Below are positions 27,832-37,327 of a stretch of DNA of 64,000 nt, piece by piece. Position numbers and translations under genes: made by a program. Below the pieces are notes generated by a model. It ran no database searches and was not told where the DNA came from. It saw only the letters and a program-made list of their open reading frames with translations. The stretch lies in NCBI RefSeq assembly GCF_003610355.1, contig NZ_RAPY01000005.1, positions 62,001-126,000 on the forward strand. The letters are read 5' to 3'. The DNA comes from Sphingobacterium detergens (GTDB taxonomy: Bacteria; Bacteroidota; Bacteroidia; Sphingobacteriales; Sphingobacteriaceae). How positions within the stretch are numbered: the stretch's first letter is position 1; each line of letters begins with the position of its first letter.

Positions 27832-28740
27832 CTAGTCTGACTTTATTTCAAAAAAGCGTTTATTTTTCACGTCAAAAAAGAATTGTCTTTGCCGCATACA
27901 TATCGGCATCACCCAAACAGGATCATTTGAAGTGCTATGATTTGTTTGAGCGAGATCTGGCTGGTACAAGTGAAGCATAGGCCAATTTTCCCAAGCCATC
28001 CAGTATTGTCCCATGATCCTATTCAAAACCACTGCGAATTTCATTTTAAATCTTTTCAAATAGCCCTTTAGCGGTTCATTTTTCTTGAATACCAATTTAT
28101 TCGTTATCGATACTTTCCAACGGCCATCGATGTCATCCCTGTCCATTAGCATAAAAGATATGGGAATGCCAAATTTATATGCGAGCCGCGCACTATTGGA
28201 ATGGAAATAGAGTTGTTTTTGCGCGATAAGAACCTTGATCAAGGCTTGGTGATTTTTAGCGGCGATCTTCCGGACACCTTCATCCGCATCCAAATAAAGC
28301 AGTACTATCCGACGATCCTTTACCGCTGAGACGATACTGCGGAGCACTGTGGGACGGGTAGCATCTATGTATTTCAGTGTATCCTTGGGAAGGTCATTGA
28401 TCAAGAGCTCATTATAAACCGACTCGCTGTCGCGCTTGATTACTTCGACGGACGCAACTACAGCAATCCGATAACCGGCAGCAATGAGATAGCGCGGCAA
28501 CATTCGGTAGGGACCATAGTGAAATGCGATACATATTCCGGTCAGGTCTCTGGGTATTGTTTGCACTATTTCCTGATCCAAGACCTTCATCAATAAAGTG
28601 GGGTGAGCCATCAGCGCGAACGAGCTCCGGAGCGCCCTCCATTTCAAATAGTTAATTTCGAGATCATCGATACCCAGATCAGGAAAGAAGGTCCAGACAT
28701 TGGCGAACCAAAAAGGCTTGGTTAAGTGATTTTTGTCCAT
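27832..28740 (-). CDS. LpxL/lysophospholipid-acyltransferase-like protein
   Basis: 302 aa. The block ICIAFHYGPYRMLPRYLIAA (about 69-88) resembles the HX4(D/E) acyltransferase motif of LpxL/HtrB, but the acidic residue is Arg (HYGPYR), a real departure. No obvious transmembrane anchor, unlike LpxL. It might use acyl-CoA or acyl-ACP to acylate a non-lipid-A substrate. A 44-aa peptide gene is directly upstream and a sensor kinase directly downstream on the same strand, which points to modification of a peptide signal; this is inference. Confidence 0.65.
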   Translation of the reverse strand: MDKNHLTKPFWFANVWTFFPDLGIDDLEINYLKWRALRSSFALMAHPTLLMKVLDQEIVQTIPRDLTGICIAFHYGPYRMLPRYLIAAGYRIAVVASVEVIKRDSESVYNELLINDLPKDTLKYIDATRPTVLRSIVSAVKDRRIVLLYLDADEGVRKIAAKNHQALIKVLIAQKQLYFHSNSARLAYKFGIPISFMLMDRDDIDGRWKVSITNKLVFKKNEPLKGYLKRFKMKFAVVLNRIMGQYWMAWENWPMLHLYQPDLAQTNHSTSNDPVWVMPICMRQRQFFFDVKNKRFFEIKSD

Positions 28741-28831
28741 TGGTTTATTATTTTGTTTTCAGCATCCACGATCGAACGTCGATTTGCATTTGCAACGAGA
28801 TGCCCATTTATTTCTATTGCAACTATTAGGC

Positions 28832-28855
28832 ATTGCCTCCGCGGTGGGAGGCAAT
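28832..28855 (-). promoter_or_regulatory. Stem-loop between peptide gene and acyltransferase gene
   Basis: 9-bp stem (28832-28840 with 28847-28855, 6-base loop), 8 bases after the stop of the 44-aa peptide gene. No U run follows, so it may be a partial terminator or mRNA-processing hairpin that lets the peptide be made in excess over the enzyme, as seen in many precursor-peptide operons. Confidence 0.6.
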
Positions 28856-28862
28856 ACTTAGA

Positions 28863-28997
28863 TCAGGGAATATCCACCCAGCATTTTTCGTCATCAACCA
28901 CATCATCCATTTCAGGGAACATTCCTATCATCTGCTCCATTGTCAGCCCCATTATTTGAGGAGAGTCGATGACCATACTATCTCTCGTATCTTTCAT
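28863..28997 (-). CDS. Candidate precursor/signal peptide (44 aa)
   Basis: Starts MKDTRDSMVIDSPQIMGLTM, passes through EQMIGMFPEMDD and ends EKCWVDIP. An in-frame TGA three codons upstream fixes the start at 28997. Met-rich, acidic, no signal peptide, with a single Cys near the C-terminus. It is followed by a stem-loop and then the LpxL-like acyltransferase, kinase and LytTR genes in the same direction. Size and position fit a modified peptide precursor. No homologue recognised. Confidence 0.55.
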   Translation of the reverse strand: MKDTRDSMVIDSPQIMGLTMEQMIGMFPEMDDVVDDEKCWVDIP

Positions 28998-29320
28998 TGG
29001 AAATCATTTAAATATGGCCTGCAACCGTGCGGGTCAGGCCAATCCCGCTGTCTTACGAACATTTAATAAATCGGTTAGCTAACAAAACAAATGTTGGAGA
29101 AAATCGCGAAAAAAGCGAAAGAGATGGTATGTTGCAGAAATGGACAGTTTTAACGCCAACCGGCTGCCTTTGGGATTAGAATCATACAGATAACATCAGT
29201 TTACTGCATCTTTTTCCTAAAAACGCGTCGTTTATCATTTTATTCGGAAAAGTGGAATCTTCGATTTTACCTTTATAAGCAGTATTTAATCTCAAAAAAT
29301 TTGCTGCCACAATTCCGTTT
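28998..29320. other. Intergenic region between divergent peptide operon and AraC gene
   Basis: Should contain both promoters. TACCTTTA near 29268-29275 is one base off the -7 form on the plus strand. No exact box, repeat or further ORF was seen. Confidence 0.45.
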
Positions 29321-30292
29321 ATGAAAAAAACATTCCATTTCAAGTTACCCGAAGTAGACCATTTTAGGGATCAAGTGAAAGCATTTTTGCCCAAACTGGC
29401 CGATTCGTTTATACAGCGTTATGAAGATATAGGCATTCAGCTTACTGAAGAGTACATTGACTATCGCCCGGTCATCTTCTATCGGTTGCAGGCACAGGTG
29501 CAGCAACATTTTAGGTTGTCCGTCAATACCACCAAAGCGGATTATCACCTGCTCTATAATATGGCGTCACCGGAGGACATCATTATCAAACAGCCAAGCC
29601 AGGAATGCCAGGCAGCGCTGCCATCGGAATACCACAGCTATGTTTATATTCCGAAGGGTAAAATACAGGTAGACCTGTCTCCCGGGCAATATCTGCTGTA
29701 TGGTGTATTAATTGATATAGGCCTCATCCGACCGGAGATCTACAAAGAAAAACATTTTTTACATGAATTCAGAGCAGCCCATAGGCGTGATAAAAAGCGG
29801 CTCTTCCAAAGTGCCCTGTGGCCAATTAAAGAACGGACACGATATCAACTTTCCTACATTGAGGTATATTTATTTAAGTACCGCAAAGAGAATGAGGTCA
29901 TTGCTATAAAAGTTGTTTATGATCTGTTTGATATTGCTATTTACAAGAACTTCTACCTTCATGAAAAGATAAATTTGGATCAGTCGCTTGCCGAACGTGC
30001 CTTTCGGATGATCAGGGATCAAGTCGAGCAGACTTTTAGCAGCTGTTCGATACAGACAATAGCTGACCAGCTGCAAGTAGACATGAGCAAGTTGGATAAA
30101 ATATACAAAGCAATCTATGACGAAAATCCAAGACATACCTGGAATAAGCTTCTGATTCAAAAAGCGAAAGAGTTATTGCTGGCAGGGCATTCGGTCAAAG
30201 AAGTAAGCAATTATTGTGGATATGGGCAGCAGCAAAATTTCTCAACATTTTTTCGGAAGCAGGCAGGGGTCTGTCCGAGTAAATATAAATAG
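29321..30292 (+). CDS. AraC-family transcriptional regulator
   Basis: 323 aa. The C-terminal ~95 residues carry the two HTH units (IQTIADQLQVDMSKLDKIYK and SVKEVSNYCGYGQQQNFSTF) and the closing FRKQAGVCPSKYK. The N-terminal ~220 residues are not a recognised sensing domain. Divergent from the peptide/acyltransferase operon, so it may regulate that unit or the MauE/DUF6520 pair downstream; neither is shown. Confidence 0.85.
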   Translation: MKKTFHFKLPEVDHFRDQVKAFLPKLADSFIQRYEDIGIQLTEEYIDYRPVIFYRLQAQVQQHFRLSVNTTKADYHLLYNMASPEDIIIKQPSQECQAALPSEYHSYVYIPKGKIQVDLSPGQYLLYGVLIDIGLIRPEIYKEKHFLHEFRAAHRRDKKRLFQSALWPIKERTRYQLSYIEVYLFKYRKENEVIAIKVVYDLFDIAIYKNFYLHEKINLDQSLAERAFRMIRDQVEQTFSSCSIQTIADQLQVDMSKLDKIYKAIYDENPRHTWNKLLIQKAKELLLAGHSVKEVSNYCGYGQQQNFSTFFRKQAGVCPSKYK

Positions 30293-30440
30293 TCAATGAA
30301 ATCATACCCTTCGTCCCTAAAATAGGCACCATTTCTAAACAATAATATACTACAAGCCTAAAAATAAGACGGACAGCTTCAAACAAAAAATCATACAACG
30401 ACCTACCTAAAAACCATACATGCCTTGAAAATTACTGAGT

Positions 30441-30448
30441 TAACTTTG
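30441..30448 (+). promoter_or_regulatory. Candidate -7 promoter box ahead of the MauE-like gene
   Basis: TAACTTTG matches TAnnTTTG, 22 bases before the start codon. No well-placed TTG at -33. Confidence 0.42.
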
Positions 30449-30470
30449 GTATAAGATACAGCAAAAAAGT

Positions 30471-30983
30471 ATGAACATGATCACAGGCAAACTGCAGTCA
30501 CTAAAGCACCATAAGCGTTTGAAGAATGACAAAATCAAACGAACCGTAGGGAAAGCCTCCATGATGCTTTTTCGGATCAGCGTTTACGGCTATGCTTGCC
30601 TATATATGTTCACTGGAGTAGATAAACTTATTAACATTGAAAGTTTTATAAGAGGACTTCATAAAGTTCCTTACCTGCAGGACTATGCTTTAGCAATTGG
30701 CTTAGGTATTCTTGTGCTGGAGATTTCCCTTTCTTTTATGCTAATTATCCCGGGACGAATTCAACAGATCTCGCTATGGTGTTCAACAGTGTTAATGTTA
30801 GCTTTCACAATTTTTATTTCCTGGATGATGAAGTATCATCCCGATCAAATGTGCCACTGTGGTAAAGCGATCGAAAAAATGGGCTGGTACAGCCACCTTG
30901 TATTTAATCTGATATGGCTAGCATTAGGAGTCTATGCCATTCGATATAATCACAAATTAATACATAAAACTAAATTATCATGA
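30471..30983 (+). CDS. MauE/DoxX-like redox-associated membrane protein
   Basis: 170 aa with four membrane segments after a basic N-terminal tail of ~32 residues. YMFTGVDKLINIESF and a Cys-x-Cys (MCHCGKAIEK) near the third loop fit the MauE/DoxX-related family, which in Bacteroidota is often paired with DUF6520 proteins. It may take part in disulfide or electron transfer at the membrane. The DUF6520 gene overlaps its stop by 4 bases. Confidence 0.78.
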   Translation: MNMITGKLQSLKHHKRLKNDKIKRTVGKASMMLFRISVYGYACLYMFTGVDKLINIESFIRGLHKVPYLQDYALAIGLGILVLEISLSFMLIIPGRIQQISLWCSTVLMLAFTIFISWMMKYHPDQMCHCGKAIEKMGWYSHLVFNLIWLALGVYAIRYNHKLIHKTKLS

Positions 30984-31285
30984 GAACAAAAAACATCATG
31001 AGCACAGTGCTAATCGGATTGGCACTTGTCGGCGGAGCAGCAGGATTGGCAGCTAGCACCACACACTCAAAACCATTAAAACAAAGTGAGGTCATGTTTG
31101 GCCGGGATCAAAATGGCAACTGGCATGAATTAACGACACCAGAGCAGCAAAACTTAGATTGTACACCTGATGCACAGCCCTGTAAATCGGTTTATGAGGA
31201 AGGTTATTCACCCGTTACAGGTACTTCTTCGGATCCCGGATTTATCCGCAATGAAGCTTCCAATGGCTACATTACACTTCCTTAA
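30980..31285 (+). CDS. DUF6520-family small exported protein
   Basis: 101 aa. Hydrophobic signal segment ends near AAST (about residue 27). Mature part keeps FGRDQNGNWHELT and a Cys pair CTPDAQPC. This matches the small DUF6520 proteins next to MauE-like proteins. Start overlaps the MauE-like gene by 4 bases, so it is translationally coupled. The paired cysteines suggest it could be the redox partner of the membrane protein. Confidence 0.78.
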   Translation: MRTKNIMSTVLIGLALVGGAAGLAASTTHSKPLKQSEVMFGRDQNGNWHELTTPEQQNLDCTPDAQPCKSVYEEGYSPVTGTSSDPGFIRNEASNGYITLP

Positions 31286-31316
31286 TTAAACTAGGATACT
31301 TTCCTGGTTTATCAAT

Positions 31317-31347
31317 GAAGCCCGTATTTGTCGTAAATACGGGCTTC
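31317..31347. terminator. Bidirectional terminator between convergent operons
   Basis: Perfect 13-bp stem (31317-31329 with 31335-31347, 5-base loop) between the DUF6520 gene and the susD-like gene stop. U runs are weak on both sides. Confidence 0.8.
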
Positions 31348-31364
31348 TGTAATTTATTCCTTAA

Positions 31365-32717
31365 CTATTCTATCAAATTGTTATACATTTTTTCCGTTCT
31401 CGGAATGGGAAAACAATACATCTTACCATTGGGTTCCAGACGGTAAGTATTACCATTATATACCCGTTCCAATGTAACCTTAAAACGAGGATCTTTATTT
31501 AGCCGTCGTAGATCAAACCAACGCAATCCCCGAAAGACCAGCTCCCGAATCCGCTCGTCTAAAACTATAGTCATTGCATCACCCACGTCTTCTGCCTTAA
31601 GCATCATGGTGCTTGCCTGTTTGTTGAATCGGTACTTCCGCAAATGATTTAATGCAGCCAATCCTGCTGCAATGCTGTTTCTACGGATAAGACATTCGGC
31701 TTGTATAAGATACATTTCGCTTGTTGTCAGCCCAGTGAAAGGTACCGATGATCTAAAGTAATATGTTGCTTTCATCTGCGCATTCCCTTGCCCGTCAAAC
31801 TTAAAATATTTACTTTTCCGTAAGTCTTCGGCCGTATATAAGGAAATCCATGCAGGATTAACGATCCCGTTGGTATACAGTTGCGAAGCCTGTAAAATCG
31901 GCATTGAATAGAAAATAATCTCCGGATTTTTTACCCTAAAGGGATCTTCGAATGTGTTACCGACAAGATTATAATCGAGCAAGTCAGGCTGTAACTGAAG
32001 GCTCAACGAAGCATATTTCTCCGCATTTTCGTAATCAAAGCGACTTAAATATACGCGTGCCAGTAGCGCAAAAGCTGCACAACGGCTGGGTCTTGAAATG
32101 GCAATGGAAGCCGTTGAGAGCAGCTCCGTTGCTCTCAATAAATCCTGAATAATCTGATTGTAACAGACGTCGACAGTTGACCTTCCCGCTTTATCATTGA
32201 TATCCGCCTTTAGTTTCAGGACAATTCCGAGATCCGTATTAGCTGTCTCTTTGTCGTAAGGAACGGCATACAGCTGCAGCAGATGAAAGAAATGCCATGC
32301 CCTGAGAAACAGCGCACTCCCTTTGACCTGATTGTATCGTGTTCTGTCGGAGACATCCTTCATGTCATCCAGACCTTCCAGCGCCAAATTTGCTTTCAGT
32401 ACCTGCGCATAAATATTCGTCCAGTCAAAATCTATTTCCATCTGCTGCAGGCCCTCATAATTCCAAAGGTAAGCATCCGACAGATAGGAGGCCGATGATT
32501 GCAGGCTGTTATCTTTGGCAATAAATTCATCCGTAGCCGCATTTATCAGACCGGGGGTCTGATTCATCTGTTGCGCGACGTCATCCAGTAAGGCTTGGTA
32601 ATCCGCCAGAGTTTTAGGCACTACGAGTGCCTTGTCCGGTTTTACATCGAGGAAATCGTTCGAGCAGGATATCATACCCAAGCATACGAACATATATAAA
32701 TAGCTAAATATCTTCAT
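31365..32717 (-). CDS. SusD/RagB-type nutrient-binding outer-membrane lipoprotein
   Basis: 450 aa, short for the family. Lipoprotein signal with Cys at about residue 18 (MISCSNDFLDVKP). SusD marks: AWHFFHLLQLYAVPYDK, TPR-like helices in the middle, and MYLIQAECLIRRNS plus the ERIRELVFRGLRWFDLRRLN block near the end. Lid of the SusC transporter; ligand could be a glycan or peptide. Four bases after the susC stop. No glycoside hydrolase lies next to the pair. Confidence 0.94.
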   Translation of the reverse strand: MKIFSYLYMFVCLGMISCSNDFLDVKPDKALVVPKTLADYQALLDDVAQQMNQTPGLINAATDEFIAKDNSLQSSASYLSDAYLWNYEGLQQMEIDFDWTNIYAQVLKANLALEGLDDMKDVSDRTRYNQVKGSALFLRAWHFFHLLQLYAVPYDKETANTDLGIVLKLKADINDKAGRSTVDVCYNQIIQDLLRATELLSTASIAISRPSRCAAFALLARVYLSRFDYENAEKYASLSLQLQPDLLDYNLVGNTFEDPFRVKNPEIIFYSMPILQASQLYTNGIVNPAWISLYTAEDLRKSKYFKFDGQGNAQMKATYYFRSSVPFTGLTTSEMYLIQAECLIRRNSIAAGLAALNHLRKYRFNKQASTMMLKAEDVGDAMTIVLDERIRELVFRGLRWFDLRRLNKDPRFKVTLERVYNGNTYRLEPNGKMYCFPIPRTEKMYNNLIE

Positions 32718-32721
32718 TGCA

Positions 32722-35700
32722 TTAAAATTTAAAGTTTAGACCAAACGATATCGTTCTTGATGGCGGGAAGTCAACCAATGGATAATCTGGATCAAGGCTA
32801 TTTTTTGAGGACTTCCAGATTATTCCAAGATTGTTCGCATAGACAAAGAACGAGGCATCCTGAATTTTCATTTTCCGGAGCCTATTTTGAGCTATTGCAT
32901 ACGATAGTTTTAGATCCTGCAATCGGAGATGATCACCTTTTTCGACAAATAAGCCCGTATTATTGTAAAAATTATCCCGGTTTGCATTATTTGTCTCGGG
33001 AATTGACGGGATCACTGTGTACTGTTCATCTCCCGGCTTCTGCCACCGGTATTCGTAATCGCCATGTTGACTATTCGCTGTCAGTACCGCAGCCATCTTG
33101 ACGGTATTGCGACGATAAAAATATCCAAGGCGGTAGGTCATATTGACCGAGAGGGAAAGATTACGCCAGGTAAACGTATTGCGCAGACCACCAAATACCG
33201 TAGGCCTTTGGCTTCCATGATAGACAATCGAATGCTCATCCATACCCGCAATAATGGCCGCATAGTTTTCACTTTCCTGTCCATCCAGATAACCGACCGG
33301 ATTTCCATTCAGCGGATTGAGGCCTTTAAAAGGATAAGAATAAAGACCATACGGAGGCTTTCCGACCAGCGTCACCTGTGCTCCGGTGAAGCTGGTCACC
33401 TGTGGCAGATAATGCGTTATCTCATCCCTGGCGATGGACAAAAAATATTCTGTATCCCAACCGAAAGCTTTTATAAAGTTTTTAGTTTTTAACTGTACAT
33501 CCAGTCCGGAAGTTTTTGTATTTGCATAATTTTCTGTAAAGGAGCTCACCCCAGCAGATGGCGCATACGGGGTTTCGCCAATGAGATCCAGTCCCCGTTT
33601 CCAATACCGTTCTATTCCTCCCGTAATACGGTTATCCTTACTTGCGAAATCGAGCCCGAGATTCAGCACTTTGGTCCGTTCCCAGCGCAATGCCGGATTT
33701 GGTGGATTGACGACACGCGCGTAAGGCAGTCCTGTCAGGATCGCATTTCCATAATAACGGATCGTGGTAAATGCTGTAATGCTTTTATTTATATTGCCGT
33801 TATAACCATAAGAAGCTTTGAGCTTCAAGTACGGAAATATTTCCGATTTATAGAAGGAGGCTTTAGATAGTTGATAGGCCATCCCTACCGACCAGAGCGG
33901 CACCCCTTTTTGATTGGTACGTACGCCAAAGAGATTGGACTGATCCAAACGTGCAGAAGCATAAAAATCCAGCTGTCGATCATAAGTATATGCGATATTG
34001 CCATAAAAAGAGCGGTATCTATCCACGGTTTCAACCAGCTTCTCGCCATTAGCTATGGTCTGTTTGGAATTAGGATTTACATATCGCGGGTAGCTATTGA
34101 CAAAATCCACATTCGCACTGAAGGCCAGATCATCATTATATCCATAGAGCAGATTTGAATTGGAAACCGCAGGGTTATCCCGGATTTCAAAGCCAGCCAT
34201 AGCACGCCATTGGTGTTGCTGCCATTCTTTCTGATAATCCAATTGTGAGCGAAATGCATGGTTATGGCTTTTACTATTTTCGGTATTCAATATCCCACCT
34301 AAGGGAATAGGTCTGATCAAGCTTCCATCGGATTGTATCTGTGTGAGATTATTGATCAGGTCACGACTGAAGAACGTTTCCGGCGGATTATATTTCCGAA
34401 AATCATTTTTGTTTTGTGTGTACTGGTAGAGTGCTGTCACACGTAGGCCATCCCAGATCTTATAGTTCAGATCGGCATACATTCTGTAGTATGAACTTGC
34501 AGCAGTCCTTTCTGTCAAATAAACCTCTTCTAGTGGACGAGAACTCCAATCCAGCAATCCGTCTGCTGTCGCTTGATCAATAAATGCCCAAGGATAATTT
34601 TTCACTGTCCTTGCATAGCTGCCATCTTCATTACGCAACCGTGCATAGGGATAAAGCTGCGATTGCCCAGTCATATTCAGTCCGTTATTTCCAAGATTGG
34701 GACTCTCCTGCCTGCGCTCGCTCAGATCTACTGCGGTCGTCAATTGCAAATGGTCATCCAGCAAGAAAAAGGTGTTTTTTAAGTTGGCGGAAAGACGTTT
34801 AAGCCCATTTCTGACGAGTTCTTCCCTATTATCATCATACCCTAGAGAAATGTAATAAGTCTGCTTCTTGCTGCCCCCACTTAAATTGATATTGTATTGA
34901 CGGTTGACCATATTTTGGTAAAGATATTTGTCCATGTCCATTCTGCTATCAATGGTCTTAAGCTGTTCGATCTGGGCATCTATCTGATCTGCCATCGCCG
35001 GATTATCCCGTTTTTGAATTAGCAGAGCGATCACCGGCGTATAGGGCGTTTTATTGACACTGGTCTCAGCAGCTTTATATACACCTTTATCGAAAAGGTA
35101 TTTTTCCAGTTCGATAAAGGAGCCTGTTGACATACGAGGCTGGTAGTATAAATCAGGCTTAGCTCCTATAGTCATATTTACATTAAATCCCAGTTTTGGG
35201 CTATTGTCTCGCTTTCCCTGTTTAGTTGTGATCACGATTACGCCATTGGCAGCCTGAGCCCCCCATATCGAGGCCGCTGCAGCATCTTTTAATACGGTAA
35301 TCTGCTCCACATCGTTCGGGTTGATATCAAGGATATCGCCTTCGTAAGGAAAATTATCCAATACGATTAAAGGATTGGATTCAGAAAATAGCGTACTCTG
35401 TCCACGGATCGAGATCGCCCGGGGGCTGTTTCTATTGAAGAGCATCCCTGGCACACTACCATCAAGTCTGCTGATAATATCCGTTGACACCTGCCGGTTC
35501 AGCTGCTTTTCATCCAACGTAGCGTAGGAGCCCGTCGCCCGTTCTTTTGTTATAAACTGATAGCCGGTAGAAATCTGCACTTCCTCCAATTGATTCTCTT
35601 TCGATTCAAGCAATACCACAGGATTTAGCAACAAATCCTTTACAGCGACCCGTCTTGTCATAAAAGATAGATGAGCAATTTCAATGGAGTCTGCTGGCCG

Positions 35701-35910
35701 TAGATGGTCAATTCTATATTTACCCGTATGATCTTTTAATAAAAGCTGTTGTGTAGACAATATCTTGACACGCGCATCTGTTACAGCTCCATTGTCCCGC
35801 GATGCATGAATAACAAAGCCTTGCCTATCCTGTGCTTTCCCGATTCCCTGAATCAGGAGTACAAAAAGTAAAATTGTAAACGCTCTCATGCTATTTAGTT
35901 GAAACTTCAT
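32722..35910 (-). CDS. SusC/RagA-type TonB-dependent transporter
   Basis: 1062 aa. Signal peptide ends near GKAQDR (about 27). A short carboxypeptidase-like beta domain is followed by the SusC motif region LEEVQISTGYQ, the plug (RLDGSVPGMLFNRN and IRGQSTLF, GIVITTKQG-like VIVITTKQGKR) and a barrel ending ISFGLNFKF. Outer-membrane uptake of large oligomers together with the SusD partner. Its start overlaps the end of the TlpA-like gene by 20 bases. No anti-sigma-interacting STN domain is visible. Confidence 0.95.
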   Translation of the reverse strand: MKFQLNSMRAFTILLFVLLIQGIGKAQDRQGFVIHASRDNGAVTDARVKILSTQQLLLKDHTGKYRIDHLRPADSIEIAHLSFMTRRVAVKDLLLNPVVLLESKENQLEEVQISTGYQFITKERATGSYATLDEKQLNRQVSTDIISRLDGSVPGMLFNRNSPRAISIRGQSTLFSESNPLIVLDNFPYEGDILDINPNDVEQITVLKDAAAASIWGAQAANGVIVITTKQGKRDNSPKLGFNVNMTIGAKPDLYYQPRMSTGSFIELEKYLFDKGVYKAAETSVNKTPYTPVIALLIQKRDNPAMADQIDAQIEQLKTIDSRMDMDKYLYQNMVNRQYNINLSGGSKKQTYYISLGYDDNREELVRNGLKRLSANLKNTFFLLDDHLQLTTAVDLSERRQESPNLGNNGLNMTGQSQLYPYARLRNEDGSYARTVKNYPWAFIDQATADGLLDWSSRPLEEVYLTERTAASSYYRMYADLNYKIWDGLRVTALYQYTQNKNDFRKYNPPETFFSRDLINNLTQIQSDGSLIRPIPLGGILNTENSKSHNHAFRSQLDYQKEWQQHQWRAMAGFEIRDNPAVSNSNLLYGYNDDLAFSANVDFVNSYPRYVNPNSKQTIANGEKLVETVDRYRSFYGNIAYTYDRQLDFYASARLDQSNLFGVRTNQKGVPLWSVGMAYQLSKASFYKSEIFPYLKLKASYGYNGNINKSITAFTTIRYYGNAILTGLPYARVVNPPNPALRWERTKVLNLGLDFASKDNRITGGIERYWKRGLDLIGETPYAPSAGVSSFTENYANTKTSGLDVQLKTKNFIKAFGWDTEYFLSIARDEITHYLPQVTSFTGAQVTLVGKPPYGLYSYPFKGLNPLNGNPVGYLDGQESENYAAIIAGMDEHSIVYHGSQRPTVFGGLRNTFTWRNLSLSVNMTYRLGYFYRRNTVKMAAVLTANSQHGDYEYRWQKPGDEQYTVIPSIPETNNANRDNFYNNTGLFVEKGDHLRLQDLKLSYAIAQNRLRKMKIQDASFFVYANNLGIIWKSSKNSLDPDYPLVDFPPSRTISFGLNFKF

Positions 35911-37327
35911 CCGCGATGATCAGTACTTCTACATCTCGCTCCTGCGCTACGATTGCAAGGTCATACTTTGCAAGCTCCCTGTTCAGGGCTTTGAGATCAG
36001 TTAGCTTGGCATTGATCGTAATATCGACCGGCCCACGATAATCCGTCAGGTTGACCAACGGTTTTTTCAAGGGAACAAAAACACGATCTTCCAAAACACT
36101 GATTAGTAAGCTCAATGGATATTGGTTGATCCTACCGCCATAGGGACTGATGGTATTGATCTTTTCTCCGCCTTGGGATTTTATCTTGTCGACATCCGAA
36201 GTCCTTACGAGGCCATAGGACGGCACTTTTCTTTTTTCGGTATAAGCACGGTAATCAGGAAAATGCTGTCTAAGGTCATTGCGCATGATACTCCAGGCTT
36301 GGTTTTGATATTTATTCGCTACCACCAATTCATAGCAAAAGCCCCTATCTGCCTGTAGCCAGGAAATATACTCAGCACCCTGCTTTCTACTGTTTATTGC
36401 GAGGGAATCCTTGCTCAATATGATGGTATTATGCCAGTTAAAATAACGGTTATGGTCGGAATGCGCCAGCTGATACAGCTGTATCATACTTAGGTTGTGT
36501 GCAAAGACCCGTCTATATGCCACATCTTTCACTTGCGGATGGTCATCATGCAGCCCTACCGTGTAAGTATATCCACAACCGAATCTGTCTGAATATTCAG
36601 TCAGGGTACTTTGTTTGATAAAATTCGTATTCCATATTTTGTCGGGATCAAAGAAAACAGGCTTGGTCTTGTCATAAGGCGGATGGTAGTCATTTTTAAT
36701 GGGAAGACTAATTTCTTGACCACGGATTATTATTTCTATATTATCCGCATTTATCTGCCTAGCATCTGTAATCGCCAGTACCCTACCCTTCCCATCCAGC
36801 CATATATAATGCGGAATGGTACTATGTTTGAAAAGATTTGAAAAGAGGGTATTGTCTGTTATATAATCTAAGTTTGACGGCATTACCTGTGCTCTATTTC
36901 GCATTTCAAAAAAACTACTGACTTTATTTGCTGTTTCATAGGTTATAGGAATAACAGCTATATCCTTGCTGTAGGTAAGCTGTAAAGAATCCATTTTTGG
37001 CAATGAGGCGATGCAAGGAGCACACCAAGTAGCCCAAAAATCAATGATCAGTAACTTCTTATCCGCATAGTCATTTAGGGAAATTGCTTTACGACCAGTT
37101 GACGTATTTAACGCTGGAAATTTTGATTCCCATATTAATGCAGGCACAGTATCCCCGATCTGGAGCGGCTTTACAGCAAGAGACCCATCGGCCCCGCTGT
37201 CCTTGCGGGGCGTCTGAGCCGATAAACTAAACATAGAAACTAAGCATAGGATAGATAGTAGGGCACTATATATACATGTTGTCTTCAGATTGGGCAAGAG
37301 CTCTCCTGCCCCAAAAAAATGTCTCAT
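35891..37327 (-). CDS. TlpA-like thiol-disulfide oxidoreductase with DUF3738-like C-terminal part
   Basis: 478 aa. Signal/anchor segment at about 19-37 (SALLSILCLVSMFSLSAQ). Thioredoxin domain at ~50-205 with IIDFWATWCAPCIASLPKM. The C-terminal ~240 residues resemble DUF3738: a PSYGLV-type region, VPLKKPLVNLTDYRGPVDIT and the end LAIVAQERDVEVLIIAD. Likely periplasmic, acting on disulfides of the transporter or its cargo. First gene of the operon with susC- and susD-like genes (20-base overlap with susC). Confidence 0.85.
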   Translation of the reverse strand: MRHFFGAGELLPNLKTTCIYSALLSILCLVSMFSLSAQTPRKDSGADGSLAVKPLQIGDTVPALIWESKFPALNTSTGRKAISLNDYADKKLLIIDFWATWCAPCIASLPKMDSLQLTYSKDIAVIPITYETANKVSSFFEMRNRAQVMPSNLDYITDNTLFSNLFKHSTIPHYIWLDGKGRVLAITDARQINADNIEIIIRGQEISLPIKNDYHPPYDKTKPVFFDPDKIWNTNFIKQSTLTEYSDRFGCGYTYTVGLHDDHPQVKDVAYRRVFAHNLSMIQLYQLAHSDHNRYFNWHNTIILSKDSLAINSRKQGAEYISWLQADRGFCYELVVANKYQNQAWSIMRNDLRQHFPDYRAYTEKRKVPSYGLVRTSDVDKIKSQGGEKINTISPYGGRINQYPLSLLISVLEDRVFVPLKKPLVNLTDYRGPVDITINAKLTDLKALNRELAKYDLAIVAQERDVEVLIIADEVSTK

